61,272 nucleotides of DNA from Victivallales bacterium (GCA_016285345.1 JAEEQN010000015.1:1-61272); one strand, 5' to 3'; numbered from the stretch's first letter, positions 1 through 9,113 are shown. The notes: generated from the letters alone by a model not told the origin. Program-made: numbers and translations.

Positions 1-98
1 CCGCCGGCCGGAGCCTGTGCGGAGAGCACGGATGCGAGGAGCAGAGATCCGGCGATGATCGAGCCGGAAGCCAGCATCTTGTTCAGTTTGTGTGTCAT
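1..98 (-). CDS. Exported protein, N-terminal fragment cut by the window edge
   Basis: Only the first 32 codons are inside the window. They begin MTHKLNKMLASGS and form a clear signal peptide: a short basic start, a hydrophobic stretch (IIAGSLLLASVL) and a cleavage site near SAQA. An AAGGAG Shine-Dalgarno lies 6 nt before the ATG (105-110 on the minus strand), which fixes the start. The mature protein is missing, so no function can be given. It is transcribed away from the YigZ-family gene. Confidence 0.75.
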   Translation of the reverse strand, partial: MTHKLNKMLASGSIIAGSLLLASVLSAQAPAG

Positions 99-416
99 AC
101 AAATCTCCTTTGTCGTGTTTTTTGTTAGGAAAGTTTGGTTGAGATGTTTGGATAAAAGGGACGTATTTTTTTATTTAACGAATCTCCCGTTCCGTTTATT
201 GCAGGAATAATCGAAAAAAACAACGTTTTTCTGACTTTTTTAGACAAAAACATGTCATGTCCGCCCGGAAAATATCTTCGCGTGATGCGTGAATCGGCTT
301 CTTTTTTATCCGCGGGAAAGCGTTTTCTCCTGTTTCCGGCTTGCATTATTGCTCGGACGGATGTATGTTGTAAACGTTTTTTCGGAATACGGATTTGAAA
401 AAGGTCTTACGGAATC
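99..416. other. AT-rich divergent intergenic region
   Basis: This 318-bp stretch separates two divergent genes and holds no convincing coding sequence. It contains the AAGGAG ribosome-binding site of the leftward exported protein and a good rightward promoter (341-369). I see no clear minus-strand promoter; a weak TTGTTT/AATAAA pair near 200-230 is the only candidate. Confidence 0.6.
341..369 (+). promoter_or_regulatory. Promoter for the YigZ/metalloprotease pair
   Basis: TTGCAT (341-346), 17-bp spacer, TATGTT (364-369), matching the promoter type seen elsewhere in the window. Transcription would begin near 376, about 40 nt before the ATG. Confidence 0.6.
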
Positions 417-1037
417 ATGCTGATCCTGCGTCAGGGCACACGCGCCGAGCTCATCGTGCGGAAATCGCGTTTCCTCGCCGAAGCGACCCCAGTCGCCTCG
501 CCCGAGGCGGCGCGCGAGCTTCAGCGCGAACGCAAGCGCGTCTACGCCGACGCGAATCACGTCGTGTTTGCGTTCATCTGCGGGCCTCAGGGCGGCGTGA
601 TGGGGTGTTCCGACGACGGGGAGCCCTCCGGGACCGCCGGACGCCCCGTGATGGAGGTACTGAAGGGCAGCGGGATCACGAACGTGCTGCTCACCGTGAC
701 CCGCTGGTTCGGCGGGACCCTGCTCGGCACGGGCGGCCTGGTCCGCGCCTACACCGAGAGCGCCCAGCTGGCGCTCGCCGACGCGCCTACCGCCGAACTT
801 GTCCCGCTCACGCGTTTCACGCTCGCACTGACCTATCTCCGGTACGAGACCGTGCGCCGCCGTCTCGCGGAATTCGCTGTGACGATTACAAACGAGGAAT
901 TCAGCGCCGGAGTAACGCTCACAGGCGAACTTCCGACCGCGAACTTCGCCGCGTTTTCCGCCATGGTCCGCGACCTCACCAACGGCGCGGCCGTCCCCCG
1001 CGAACAACTTCCCAACGATGAAGGTGTGATGCCATGA
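417..1037 (+). CDS. yigZ: YigZ/IMPACT (UPF0029) family protein
   Basis: This 206-aa protein carries family hallmarks: the KSRF segment near the start, NHVVFAF, SDDGEPSGTAGRP (around residues 66-78) and VTRWFGGTLLGTGGL (around 101-115). The length is normal for bacterial YigZ. Family members have an N-terminal RNase PH/EF-G domain IV-like fold; eukaryotic IMPACT regulates GCN2, but the bacterial role is unsettled. The start gives the usual N-terminus, although the ribosome-binding site (AAGG, 12 nt upstream) is poor. The stop overlaps the next ATG (ATGA at 1034-1037), so the secreted protease is probably translationally coupled to it, an unusual pairing. Confidence 0.9.
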   Translation: MLILRQGTRAELIVRKSRFLAEATPVASPEAARELQRERKRVYADANHVVFAFICGPQGGVMGCSDDGEPSGTAGRPVMEVLKGSGITNVLLTVTRWFGGTLLGTGGLVRAYTESAQLALADAPTAELVPLTRFTLALTYLRYETVRRRLAEFAVTITNEEFSAGVTLTGELPTANFAAFSAMVRDLTNGAAVPREQLPNDEGVMP

Positions 1038-2617
1038 AACGAATTCGGACGATACTGTACGCCATGATCCTGTTCAGCTGCGCGGTTGCGTTCGCGCAGG
1101 GGAACCGGGGCGGATTCGGAAACTTCGGAAACCGCAACGGCTTCGGCGGAGGCAGAGGCTTCGGCGGCGGACAATGGAACCGTCCGTCCGGAGCAGGGGC
1201 GGTCGTGCAGCCGGAAACGAAGCTGAAACGGCCCTTCGGCGCAGGGCAATACGATACCTCGGCGTTCATGGCGGGCGAGATCCGCGTCAACCTCGTTCTG
1301 TTCGAATGCGACGGCAGGATCGATGCCAAATCCGAGACCTGGAGCAAGGACGAGATCGCGAAGGTGATCGGCCACGTCAAAAAAGCCTGCGCGTGGTGGG
1401 AGGAGATGTGGAAGCGGAAGAACTACATCGGCAAGCTGCATTTCACGGTCGACGTGGAGCACGCGGAAACGCCGTTCCGGACTTCCTACGAACCGATCAC
1501 GCACGGCGCGTATCGTGACGACCGGCTGTGGATCGGCGAATTCCTGAACGCGCAGGGGTATTCCGGCGACAAAACCGGGATGCTGTACCGGTATACCGCC
1601 GACACGATCGAGAAACACAACGCCGATTTCGCGTTCAACATCTTCGTCGTGAAGGCCGACAACGACCGCGACCACTATTTTTCGGACAATTACCGGTCCT
1701 ACACCCTGGGGCGGCAGCACGAGGGCGTTTCCGACACCTATATCCTCGTGGCGTACTCCAAAGCCTACGACTGGTATTCCTCCCAGTCCTTCGCGCACGA
1801 AATGGCGCACATCTTCGGCGCGGCCGACGAGTATCCGGGGCAAGGCAGGTATACGGACCGCGCCGGGTATTACGGGGTGCAGAACACCAACGCCCCGGAC
1901 GGCAACCCGGACCGGAACAGCATCGTGCCCAGCCTGATGAACAGTTCGATCTCGACGGCGTTCGAACGGCACGTCACCTCGCCGCAGTCGCTCGAAATGG
2001 TCGGCTGGAGGGATTCCGACGGCGACCGGATCATCGACGTGCTGGACGCACCGATCGAGGTCACGGATTTCTCGTCCAGGCTGAAACTTTCCGATTCGAG
2101 CTACGAGTTCACCGGCACGTTCACTGTCCAGAAGGTCCCCAACTATAACAACACGAAAGCGATCACGCTGAACTCCGTCGACAGGCTGCTGTACCGGAAC
2201 GGCGAATCCGGCGAGTGGAAACAGGTCAACGACAAGGACTGGGGCGAGGAAAGCAGGACGATCTCCCATCAGTTCAAACTCCCGAAAAACTCCGTGCTTC
2301 AGTGGAAAGTCGTCGATTCCGACGGGACCGCCGAATCGAAGACGTACACGATCGGCGGCGTGCGCGATCCGAAGGCCGGGATCAACCGCCGAACGCAGTC
2401 CGCGAAGTTCAGTTTCACCCCTGCCACGCCCGACACCGGGATCGTCAAGTACAGGCTTCGCGTGGACGACAAGGTCTGCGAGCTCGGCGAACAGAGCACC
2501 TATACGCTGTCCGGCATCTCGAACGGCAGGCACACGTGGGCGGTCCAGGGCGTCTACTCCGACGGATCCGTCACCGACTGGCTTCCCTGCGGCACATTCA
2601 CGATGCAGGCGAACTGA
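1034..2617 (+). CDS. Secreted zinc metalloprotease (metzincin-like)
   Basis: This 527-aa protein has a signal peptide (residues 1-22, ending AVAFAQ), then a Gly/Phe/Arg/Asn-rich linker (about 23-50). The motif HEMAHIFGAADEY begins at His255 and fits HExxHxxGxxD, with two His and an Asp as zinc ligands and Glu256 as the catalytic base; Asp as third ligand is known in snapalysin-type enzymes. The C-terminal third (about 340-527) looks like one or two beta-sandwich (Ig/Fn3-like) domains and contains a DSDGDRIIDV stretch resembling a calcium loop. It is likely exported to degrade protein outside the cell. The exact peptidase family is not identified. Its ATG overlaps the yigZ stop. Confidence 0.75.
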   Translation: MKRIRTILYAMILFSCAVAFAQGNRGGFGNFGNRNGFGGGRGFGGGQWNRPSGAGAVVQPETKLKRPFGAGQYDTSAFMAGEIRVNLVLFECDGRIDAKSETWSKDEIAKVIGHVKKACAWWEEMWKRKNYIGKLHFTVDVEHAETPFRTSYEPITHGAYRDDRLWIGEFLNAQGYSGDKTGMLYRYTADTIEKHNADFAFNIFVVKADNDRDHYFSDNYRSYTLGRQHEGVSDTYILVAYSKAYDWYSSQSFAHEMAHIFGAADEYPGQGRYTDRAGYYGVQNTNAPDGNPDRNSIVPSLMNSSISTAFERHVTSPQSLEMVGWRDSDGDRIIDVLDAPIEVTDFSSRLKLSDSSYEFTGTFTVQKVPNYNNTKAITLNSVDRLLYRNGESGEWKQVNDKDWGEESRTISHQFKLPKNSVLQWKVVDSDGTAESKTYTIGGVRDPKAGINRRTQSAKFSFTPATPDTGIVKYRLRVDDKVCELGEQSTYTLSGISNGRHTWAVQGVYSDGSVTDWLPCGTFTMQAN

Positions 2618-2656
2618 CCGACCAAACCCCGGCACAGACAACGACATATAACATTC

Positions 2657-3493
2657 ATGATAAAACAGGCCTCCGAACTCATGCCGAACGAAGAAGAAAA
2701 AGCCGCGCCGCCCGCGGACACGAATCAGGCAGTCCCGCCCGAAAAACAAATCCCATTGAAGAAGATGCGGAGAAGCTTCTCCCTGTGGCTGCTCAACCTT
2801 ATCCTGGGGCTTTTCGTCCCCGTCTGGGTTGGCGTCGGGTTTGCGCTCATGGCTTTGTGGAAAGACTTTCCCCCGTTCGTCATCGCGTGCATGTTCGCGG
2901 GCTCCTTCGTCGTCTGTGCGCTTGTTGCGCTGGTGCGGCTGATCCGGGCGAAAACGGACGACCCAACGCAGAAACCGGCACTCTTCGTTCTGCTTGTGGT
3001 GGATGCTTTTCTGGTATTTCCGATTTCCAATGCGCTCACAGCCCTTCAATTCAAAGTCGATCGCATCTATACTGTGGAAAACATGGCAAAGGTGCGCAAT
3101 CGTCTGGAAGATTACATCATGGATCATGGCAGTTTCCCGCCTCAACAGGATTTCGAGTCTCTGCTGAAAACACTGGATATCCAAAAGAGCGATTTCCGAA
3201 AAACGCTTTTCTATTCCATCGAGTCCGCGGAATATCATGCGCTGGATGGAGCGGCTTTCCAGTTATTGTCTGATCATACGGAACATACAGTTCTTTCTCC
3301 TCAGGATTGGGAGGAGAAGGTTTTGACTCTGCCCATCAGAAGGGATTTGTTCAGCGGCTTTGACACTCTTCTCTTTTTGAGAAGGGACGGTTCCGTCGGC
3401 CAAGATTACGAATATCTGAAAAACAAAACTCCGACGTCCGAACAGAAAACTGAAGCCGACCAGTCCACACCGGTTTCCAAGGAGACAAAATGA
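2657..3493 (+). CDS. Membrane protein with pseudopilin-like outer domain, tandem copy 1
   Basis: This 278-aa protein has a charged N-terminus and three predicted membrane helices (about 41-66, 72-94, 105-125). A C-terminal domain follows, with LEDYIMDHGSFPPQQ, SLLKTLDIQKSDFRK and LLFLRRDGSVG. The HGSFPPQQ block followed by a late DGSVG turn recalls the globular domain of type II secretion/type IV major pseudopilins, but there is no prepilin peptidase site. With an inside N-terminus, three helices would place this domain outside the membrane. It is the first of three overlapping paralogs. No good ribosome-binding site precedes the chosen ATG; Met9 is an alternative. Function unknown. Confidence 0.7.
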   Translation: MIKQASELMPNEEEKAAPPADTNQAVPPEKQIPLKKMRRSFSLWLLNLILGLFVPVWVGVGFALMALWKDFPPFVIACMFAGSFVVCALVALVRLIRAKTDDPTQKPALFVLLVVDAFLVFPISNALTALQFKVDRIYTVENMAKVRNRLEDYIMDHGSFPPQQDFESLLKTLDIQKSDFRKTLFYSIESAEYHALDGAAFQLLSDHTEHTVLSPQDWEEKVLTLPIRRDLFSGFDTLLFLRRDGSVGQDYEYLKNKTPTSEQKTEADQSTPVSKETK

Positions 3494-4212
3494 AGAACAT
3501 ACTCACGCATATTCTGCATTTTCTGAAGGACCATTGTTTCGGCATCCTCCTGCTGCTCTACCTCCCTGGCTGGCTCACCGTGCTGGATTTGATCGCAAGC
3601 TTTTCGAAGGTGCATCATTCCCCGTATGTCATAGCGGCCCTGCTTACGGTTTCCCTGGTCGTTTGCTCGGTTGCAGAGGCGGTGCGCATGGCCCGGGAGG
3701 ACGACCTGAAGCTGTCCGTCTTCTGCCTGATCGCGCTGGACATTCTTTTCCTGGTGTTCGTTTTCCCGATGTGCGGCGAACTTCATCTGAAGCAGGATTA
3801 CAACGATACCCTTTCGAACATGGTTCTCATATACAGGCGCATGAAAGCATATCAAATGGAACACGGGAATTATCCTCCGCAGCAGGACCTGAAATCCCTG
3901 CTGAAGACGCTGGACATCAAACAGCGTGATCTCAACGGAAAAGGCTTTTTCTACGACGTCGGCTCCGCGGAGTATCATGCGCCGGAGGATATCGAGGGGC
4001 CGAACGATCATTACATGGATCCGGTTTTATCTGTGCGCATCAGAGAGACGCTGTTCGGCAAATCCGACAAACTGCTTGTTCTGAGACGGGACGGCTCGGT
4101 CGGATACCATGACGGAAAAATCGGAGAACCGCGCCATGCGCCGCAGGCCGCGGCCGCCGAATCGAAACCGGCGGACGTTCCATCCGCGTCCATCCCGGAG
4201 GAGACGGAATGA
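3490..4212 (+). CDS. Membrane protein with pseudopilin-like outer domain, tandem copy 2
   Basis: This 240-aa paralog of its neighbours has three hydrophobic segments (about 14-35, 44-66, 77-97) followed by the shared domain: YQMEHGNYPPQQDLKSLL, TLDIKQRDL, SAEYHAPED and LLVLRRDGSVGY. The start is firm: GGAG lies just upstream and the ATG overlaps the previous stop (ATGA at 3490-3493). The C-terminal tail is Ala/Pro/Glu-rich. Divergence from copies 1 and 3 outside the core suggests three different partners in one complex rather than recent duplication. No catalytic residues are recognised. Confidence 0.7.
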   Translation: MKNILTHILHFLKDHCFGILLLLYLPGWLTVLDLIASFSKVHHSPYVIAALLTVSLVVCSVAEAVRMAREDDLKLSVFCLIALDILFLVFVFPMCGELHLKQDYNDTLSNMVLIYRRMKAYQMEHGNYPPQQDLKSLLKTLDIKQRDLNGKGFFYDVGSAEYHAPEDIEGPNDHYMDPVLSVRIRETLFGKSDKLLVLRRDGSVGYHDGKIGEPRHAPQAAAAESKPADVPSASIPEETE

Positions 4213-4883
4213 AAAACTCGTTTTCAACGTTTTTATCGAAGCTTCGGATCAGGTATTTGATCTATCCGCTGGTGTTCATCGTTGCGGCGACTGTTTTCCC
4301 GCTGCTGGGGCTCGTTGCCGCAATCGCGATCATCGCGGCGGAAACGCGTTTTCAATCCAAAGCGAAAAAAGAGGAAGAAAAGGCTCCGCCGGACCAGTCT
4401 CGTCGACAGACGGCGGGAAATGCCGCGAAACTGGTCCTCCTGCTGCTTCTTGGCGCCCTTTTCATCTTTATCACCGCAAATATCATCAACGCTCTCGGAG
4501 AAGCTGTGTTGAAATCGGATAACGCGCTCACGACAGAGAACATGATACGCGTATCATTACGACTGGAAGCCTATAGGACGGAACACGGGAGTTATCCGCC
4601 TCAGCAGGACATGCGTTCCCTGCTGGAGACGCTGGGGATCCAGAAGAGCGATTTCCGGAAGACGTTTTTCTTTGACCTCTATTCCGCGACATATCATGCT
4701 CCTCCCGAGGATTCGACAGACCCCGAGGACAGGTTCATCACGATGCGCGTCAAATGGCATTTGTTCGAAGGATACGATCATCTTCTCTTTTTGAGAAGAG
4801 ACGGTACTGTCGGCTCCGAATATCTGAAAAAAAAGACGCAAGAGACTGAACGCACACCGGAGCCCGACCAGTCTGTCCTCTGA
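4209..4883 (+). CDS. Membrane protein with pseudopilin-like outer domain, tandem copy 3
   Basis: This 224-aa third paralog has a long hydrophobic segment (about 17-45), a charged Lys/Glu stretch, a second membrane helix (about 76-97), then the shared domain with YRTEHGSYPPQQDMRSLL, TLGIQKSDFRKT, SATYHAP and LLFLRRDGTVG. The ATG overlaps the stop of copy 2 (ATGA at 4209-4212) and is preceded by GGAGGAG, so the three are translated as a coupled set. It is the shortest copy and appears to have one helix fewer. Function unknown. Confidence 0.7.
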   Translation: MKNSFSTFLSKLRIRYLIYPLVFIVAATVFPLLGLVAAIAIIAAETRFQSKAKKEEEKAPPDQSRRQTAGNAAKLVLLLLLGALFIFITANIINALGEAVLKSDNALTTENMIRVSLRLEAYRTEHGSYPPQQDMRSLLETLGIQKSDFRKTFFFDLYSATYHAPPEDSTDPEDRFITMRVKWHLFEGYDHLLFLRRDGTVGSEYLKKKTQETERTPEPDQSVL

Positions 4884-4913
4884 AAAAACAGGTCATTTTG
4901 TTTTTCGGGGAGC

Positions 4914-4941
4914 TTGAAAAATGAGTTCCCGCCGTTATTTT
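4914..4941 (+). promoter_or_regulatory. Candidate promoter of alanine dehydrogenase
   Basis: TTGAAA (4914-4919), 16-bp spacer, TATTTT (4936-4941), followed by a second AT-rich block TATATA. This gives a leader of about 95 nt before the ATG. Confidence 0.45.
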
Positions 4942-5000
4942 ATATAACACACGACAAGACCAACACCCGTCTGCCGAAAACACGGACCGACGGAGATTTC

Positions 5001-5018
5001 CGCCCCGTTTTCGGGGCG
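5001..5018 (+). promoter_or_regulatory. Leader hairpin upstream of alanine dehydrogenase
   Basis: A perfect 7-bp GC stem (CGCCCCG/CGGGGCG) closes a TTTT loop and ends 22 nt before the ald ATG. No T-run follows, so it is not an intrinsic terminator. It may affect mRNA stability or ribosome access; a regulatory role is inference. Confidence 0.35.
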
Positions 5019-5040
5019 ACAAACAGAAAGGCTGAACACC

Positions 5041-6153
5041 ATGAAAATCGGATGCGTCAAAGAGATCAAGAACAATGAATTCCGCGTCGGACTCACGCCG
5101 GACAACGTCCGGGATTACATCGCCGCCGGGCATCACGTGTACATGGAACGCGGCGCCGGAATCGGCTCCGGGTTCCCCGACAACGAATACGTGGACGCCG
5201 GGGCGAGCATCATCGACAACGCGGCGGACGTGTGGCATCTGGTCGACATGATGGTGAAGGTGAAGGAGCCGCTCGAAAGCGAATACGGGCTCTTCCACGA
5301 GGGCCTGATCCTCTACACCTATCTGCACCTCGCCGCCGACAGGGAGCAGACCGACGCCCTGCTGAAGGGCAAGGTCAAGGCGGTCGCGTACGAGACGATC
5401 CAGGAATCCGACCGCTCCCTGCCGTGCCTCGCCCCGATGTCGCAGATCGCGGGCCGTCTCTCCATCCAGGAGGGCGCGAAGTACCTGGAGAAGAAGTACG
5501 GCGGCGAAGGCATCCTGCTGGCTGGCGTCCCCGGCACACCGAAGGCGAACGTGGTGATCCTCGGCGGCGGCACGGTCGGCATGAACGCGTGCAAGATCGC
5601 GGTCGGCATGGGCGCGAACGTGACGATCCTCGACATCAACCTGAAGCGCCTCGAAGAGCTCGACAACATGTTCGGCGCGCACATCCAGACGCTGGTCAGC
5701 TCGGACAGCAACATCGAACGCGTGCTGAAGGACGCCGACTTGGTGATCGGGTCCGTGCTGATCCCCGGCGGCTCCACGCCCAAACTCTTCAAGCGGCGCT
5801 ATCTGCCCGAGATGAAGGACGGCGCGGTGTTCGTGGACGTGGCGATCGACCAGGGCGGCTGCGGCGAATCCTCGCACGTGACCACGCACGACGATCCGGT
5901 GTTCATCGAGGAAGGCGTGGTGCATTACTGCGTGGGCAACATGCCCGGCGCGGTGCCGCGCACGAGCACAATCGCCCTCACGAACGCCACGCTGCGCTAC
6001 GGGCTCCGGATCGCGAAGGGCGGCCTGGAGGAAGCCTGCAAGGAGAGCAAGGTCATCGCGTCCGGCGTGAACTGCTACCTCGGCAGGCTCACGAACAAAA
6101 ACGTGGCGGCCGCGCACGGCTACGAGTTCACGGACCTCGCCTCCCTGATCTGA
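5041..6153 (+). CDS. ald: Alanine dehydrogenase
   Basis: This 370-aa protein interconverts L-alanine and pyruvate with NAD and ammonia in the cytoplasm. It starts MKIGCVKEIKNNEFRVGLTP, the usual N-terminus, with Arg and Lys of the substrate pocket. The Rossmann motif VVILGGGTVGMNACKIAVGM follows at about 174-193, and GSVLIPGGSTPKL and NMPGAVPRTST are typical of the family. Length is as expected (about 370). AGAAAGG precedes the ATG. It appears monocistronic, flanked by its own promoter and a shared terminator. Confusion with NAD(P) transhydrogenase alpha is unlikely at this length. Confidence 0.95.
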   Translation: MKIGCVKEIKNNEFRVGLTPDNVRDYIAAGHHVYMERGAGIGSGFPDNEYVDAGASIIDNAADVWHLVDMMVKVKEPLESEYGLFHEGLILYTYLHLAADREQTDALLKGKVKAVAYETIQESDRSLPCLAPMSQIAGRLSIQEGAKYLEKKYGGEGILLAGVPGTPKANVVILGGGTVGMNACKIAVGMGANVTILDINLKRLEELDNMFGAHIQTLVSSDSNIERVLKDADLVIGSVLIPGGSTPKLFKRRYLPEMKDGAVFVDVAIDQGGCGESSHVTTHDDPVFIEEGVVHYCVGNMPGAVPRTSTIALTNATLRYGLRIAKGGLEEACKESKVIASGVNCYLGRLTNKNVAAAHGYEFTDLASLI

Positions 6154-6180
6154 ACTGATCCACTCGGACAATTCCAGCAA

Positions 6181-6220
6181 AAAGCCCCGGACCTTTCGCA
6201 GGTTCCGAGGCTTTAACTTT
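6181..6220. terminator. Bidirectional terminator between ald and the GH9 gene
   Basis: A long inverted repeat, AAAGCCCCGGACCT with AGGTTCCGAGGCTTT around a TTCGC loop, lies between two convergent genes. A-rich and T-rich edges on both sides allow function in both directions. Confidence 0.8.
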
Positions 6221-6230
6221 TCATTCCGTT

Positions 6231-8864
6231 TTACTTTTTCTTCGCCATCGTCTTGAGGGCTTCGCCGAAGATCAGATAACCGCAGTTGCCCGCGATCGTG
6301 CCTTCGTTCTGGCCCCACAGGAACGGCCAGTCATCGAAGTTCTCGAAGTGGTCGGGCCGGCGGAACAGCACGCCGGGCGCGACGTTGCCGGGGATGAACG
6401 AGAAGTCCGCGCGGTTGTTGCCGTAGAAGACTTCCTTCGGGCGCGCCGCGCCGACCGCCGCCACGAGCGAGTAATTGTGGTACGGATGGCAGCCGAACAT
6501 GAACGACGCGGCCTTGTAGGCGTAGCTCTTGTCGATGATGTCGGGGAAGTAGATGTTGGCGAGGCACGCCGTGGCGCCGAAGCTGACCACGGAGCCGCTG
6601 CCCGCCCAGTTGCCTTCGCCGATGGGCACGCCGTACGGGTTGAGCCGGTCGAAGTTGTCCATGTACTCCTTGAACTGCTTCACGTAGGGCTCGAGTCTCT
6701 TCTTGTAGTCGGCGTCCATGTACGGGATCGCGTCGAGCGCGGTCCGGATGCCGCCGTTCGCGTTGCGGCCCATGGATTGCCAGATCAGCTGCTCGAACAT
6801 GTCGCGGTACTCCTTTTCGCCGGTCGTGCGGTACAGCTGGAGGAGGAGGTTCATGTTGCCGCGCGGATTCGTGCCCATGAGTTTCTGAGACTGCTTCAGA
6901 CAGCGTTCCGCCAGCTCGTCGTTGTACCCCTTCAGCACGCGGGCGGCGGCGGCGAACATGGCGGCCGTGCCGGGATCGGGGCCGGGATTGCGGTTGGTGA
7001 ACGCCCACATGTCGTCCGGGGTGCCGCTGCGCTTGCCGTCCTCGGAGACCTCGTATTTTTTCAGCGAGGGGTCATAGTGCAGGCCGTCCGTGATGGCGGC
7101 GGCGTCGCCCAGATGATGGTAGTTGTCGAGGACCGAGTTGGAGAGCGTCGAGGACATGAACCCGATGTTCTCCGCCTGCGCGACCAAGTTCAGCACGCCG
7201 TGCTCGATGTACTGGAGCATGTCGGGCTTGCCGTCCGGACGGTGCAGGTCGACATAGCGCTGTTCCTCGCTCACGAACGTCTCGTCGCGCTTGTTGCGGA
7301 AGAGTTCCCAGGCGGAGATCAGGGTCGAGACCACGTTGATGTTCGCGCCGGTCTCGATGTCGAAGTCGCCCGCGTCGAAGTAACCGCCGACGTTCAGACC
7401 GGGGATCAGCTCGTAGGGCTCGTAGTGGGTGCCGTCGGGTTTGATGCCGGTGTTCGTCCCCTGGAAATGGTTGTCGAAGTGGTTGCTCGGCGGGGCCTGA
7501 AGGTAGCCTTCCTTGAACGGTTCACCGTGCCAGACGCGGTACGCCTCGTTCACGGTCATGTGGTTCATGTGAATGGGAATCCACACGTCGCTGGTGGCGT
7601 TGGTGATCCAGTTATAGACGGAATCGTCGATGATGAAGTTTCCGGTCTTGTGGTCGCCGTAGCGGATGTAGTAGATGCCGGGCTTCTTCACCTCGCTGAA
7701 GTCGAACTTCACGTATTTGTACTTGTAATATTCGCCCCAGAGGGAGGTCTTGCCCTGATAGGCGAGCTTCTCCGTGCCGTCCTCGCCGATCCGGAAGATC
7801 GCCGCGTTCGCGATCACCCGGTCACTCTTGTCAAGCTCGATCACGGCGACTTTCGGCTGGTCGGGGACGTATCCGACCTGGGAGAACCCGATGTTCGGTT
7901 CGCGGATCCAGCCGGGGACGGCGTGCGGCTCGACGGTCCAGGTGATGACCTTGCCGGTCTTGTTGGCGGGCAGGGGACTGCGGAGCACATACCAGCCGTT
8001 CTGCGCGAGGATGCGTCCGTCGTACAGTTCCAGCGTGGCCTCGTCCGAGGTGATTTTGATCATGCGTTCGGGCGCGTCGGGCGCGATGACGATGGAGTTG
8101 CCCTTGTCGAGCGGCAGCGGGTCGACGAACTTGCCGGTATCGCGGTCGTCGTAGGTGCGGAATCCCCGGTACTGCATGGGCTTCTTTTCGTTCGGGACCG
8201 CTTCTGTATCGCTGGCGGCGTAACGGGGGAATCTTCTGAAACGTCCGTCCATGATGTAGGTCTTGTTCCAGTACTGGGACGGCAGGAATTCGAGGTTGAA
8301 ACCGGCCTGGCCGACCAGGGCCTCGGGGATCGGCTGGTCCAGATAGACGGAAATCTCCACGGCGCTGCCTTTTCCGGTCACCACCACGCGGGAATCGAAC
8401 CGGTAGTCGTTGTAGCGCATCGTGACCTCGATGGAGTTGTTCTCCGGGTTCACCCGGCGCGACGGGGACGCGGGGACCAGATCCCACTGTTCCGGGGTCT
8501 TGCCCAGGCGCACCGCGCCGCCCTGAACGGTCCGCACGCCGTGATGGATGATCTCGATGCCGGAGTTCTTCTCGTCGTTGAACCCGCCGGTGAACGCGTT
8601 GCTGAACACGAGGACATTCACGCCCGGCCGTTCGAAATACCCCTTGTCGTTCAGGAGGAGTTCCTTTTCCCGGCCTGCGGGACGCGCGGGCAGTTGCTGT
8701 TGCGCCTGGCGCTGGCTTTGCCCCTGCCGGGGCTGGCGCTGACGCTGGCCTTGATTCTGACGGGGCTGCTGCTGACCGGCGGCCGGAGTCTGGGCATGGG
8801 CAAAAACGAGGAGGAATGCGGCCAGAGCGGCCGCGACGAACAGGGAACAAGAGCGGACGTTCAT
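6231..8864 (-). CDS. Secreted glycoside hydrolase family 9 enzyme
   Basis: This 877-aa protein has a signal peptide (1-24, ending FAHA) and a Gln/Arg/Pro low-complexity linker (about 30-65). A N-terminal beta domain of about 250 residues is followed by the cellulase Ig-like domain (QVGYVPDQPKVAVIEL) and the (alpha/alpha)6 GH9 catalytic domain. GGYFDAGDFD places the catalytic-base aspartates at D497/D500; WPFLWGQNEG places the likely acid at E854. GH9 enzymes cleave beta-1,4-glucans or related glycans. The extra N-terminal domain and unusual catalytic surroundings leave the substrate open. AGGA precedes the ATG, and a TTGAAA/TATATT promoter lies upstream. Confidence 0.88.
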   Translation of the reverse strand: MNVRSCSLFVAAALAAFLLVFAHAQTPAAGQQQPRQNQGQRQRQPRQGQSQRQAQQQLPARPAGREKELLLNDKGYFERPGVNVLVFSNAFTGGFNDEKNSGIEIIHHGVRTVQGGAVRLGKTPEQWDLVPASPSRRVNPENNSIEVTMRYNDYRFDSRVVVTGKGSAVEISVYLDQPIPEALVGQAGFNLEFLPSQYWNKTYIMDGRFRRFPRYAASDTEAVPNEKKPMQYRGFRTYDDRDTGKFVDPLPLDKGNSIVIAPDAPERMIKITSDEATLELYDGRILAQNGWYVLRSPLPANKTGKVITWTVEPHAVPGWIREPNIGFSQVGYVPDQPKVAVIELDKSDRVIANAAIFRIGEDGTEKLAYQGKTSLWGEYYKYKYVKFDFSEVKKPGIYYIRYGDHKTGNFIIDDSVYNWITNATSDVWIPIHMNHMTVNEAYRVWHGEPFKEGYLQAPPSNHFDNHFQGTNTGIKPDGTHYEPYELIPGLNVGGYFDAGDFDIETGANINVVSTLISAWELFRNKRDETFVSEEQRYVDLHRPDGKPDMLQYIEHGVLNLVAQAENIGFMSSTLSNSVLDNYHHLGDAAAITDGLHYDPSLKKYEVSEDGKRSGTPDDMWAFTNRNPGPDPGTAAMFAAAARVLKGYNDELAERCLKQSQKLMGTNPRGNMNLLLQLYRTTGEKEYRDMFEQLIWQSMGRNANGGIRTALDAIPYMDADYKKRLEPYVKQFKEYMDNFDRLNPYGVPIGEGNWAGSGSVVSFGATACLANIYFPDIIDKSYAYKAASFMFGCHPYHNYSLVAAVGAARPKEVFYGNNRADFSFIPGNVAPGVLFRRPDHFENFDDWPFLWGQNEGTIAGNCGYLIFGEALKTMAKKK

Positions 8865-8942
8865 GCTGATGATCCTTATTTGGCGGGGGGTATCGCCATT
8901 GGTTTGAGGTTACCGGACCTGATGGGATTTAGTTTAACGAAT

Positions 8943-8970
8943 AATATATCCATCCGCAAAACGATTTCAA
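8943..8970 (-). promoter_or_regulatory. Promoter of the GH9 gene
   Basis: On the minus strand: TTGAAA (8965-8970), 16-bp spacer, TATATT (8943-8948). Transcription would begin about 70 nt before the GH9 ATG. Confidence 0.65.
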
Positions 8971-9054
8971 GTGGAAAAACGGAAATTCTGATTCCTTTTC
9001 AAGTTCTTTTGAAAACGTTTGTCGTTGATAATCCTGTTTCGGCAGCCAAAACGC

Positions 9055-9085
9055 AAAAAAAGCCGGAATCGCGAGGATATCCGGC
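9055..9085 (-). terminator. Terminator after the FMN reductase gene
   Basis: Minus-strand stem GCCGGA/TCCGGC (9062-9067 with 9080-9085), immediately followed by seven T (9055-9061). It lies about 30 nt after the stop of the flavodoxin-like gene. Confidence 0.8.
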
Positions 9086-9113
9086 GGTTGAAAACAGGAA
9101 AAATGAGCTGGAA

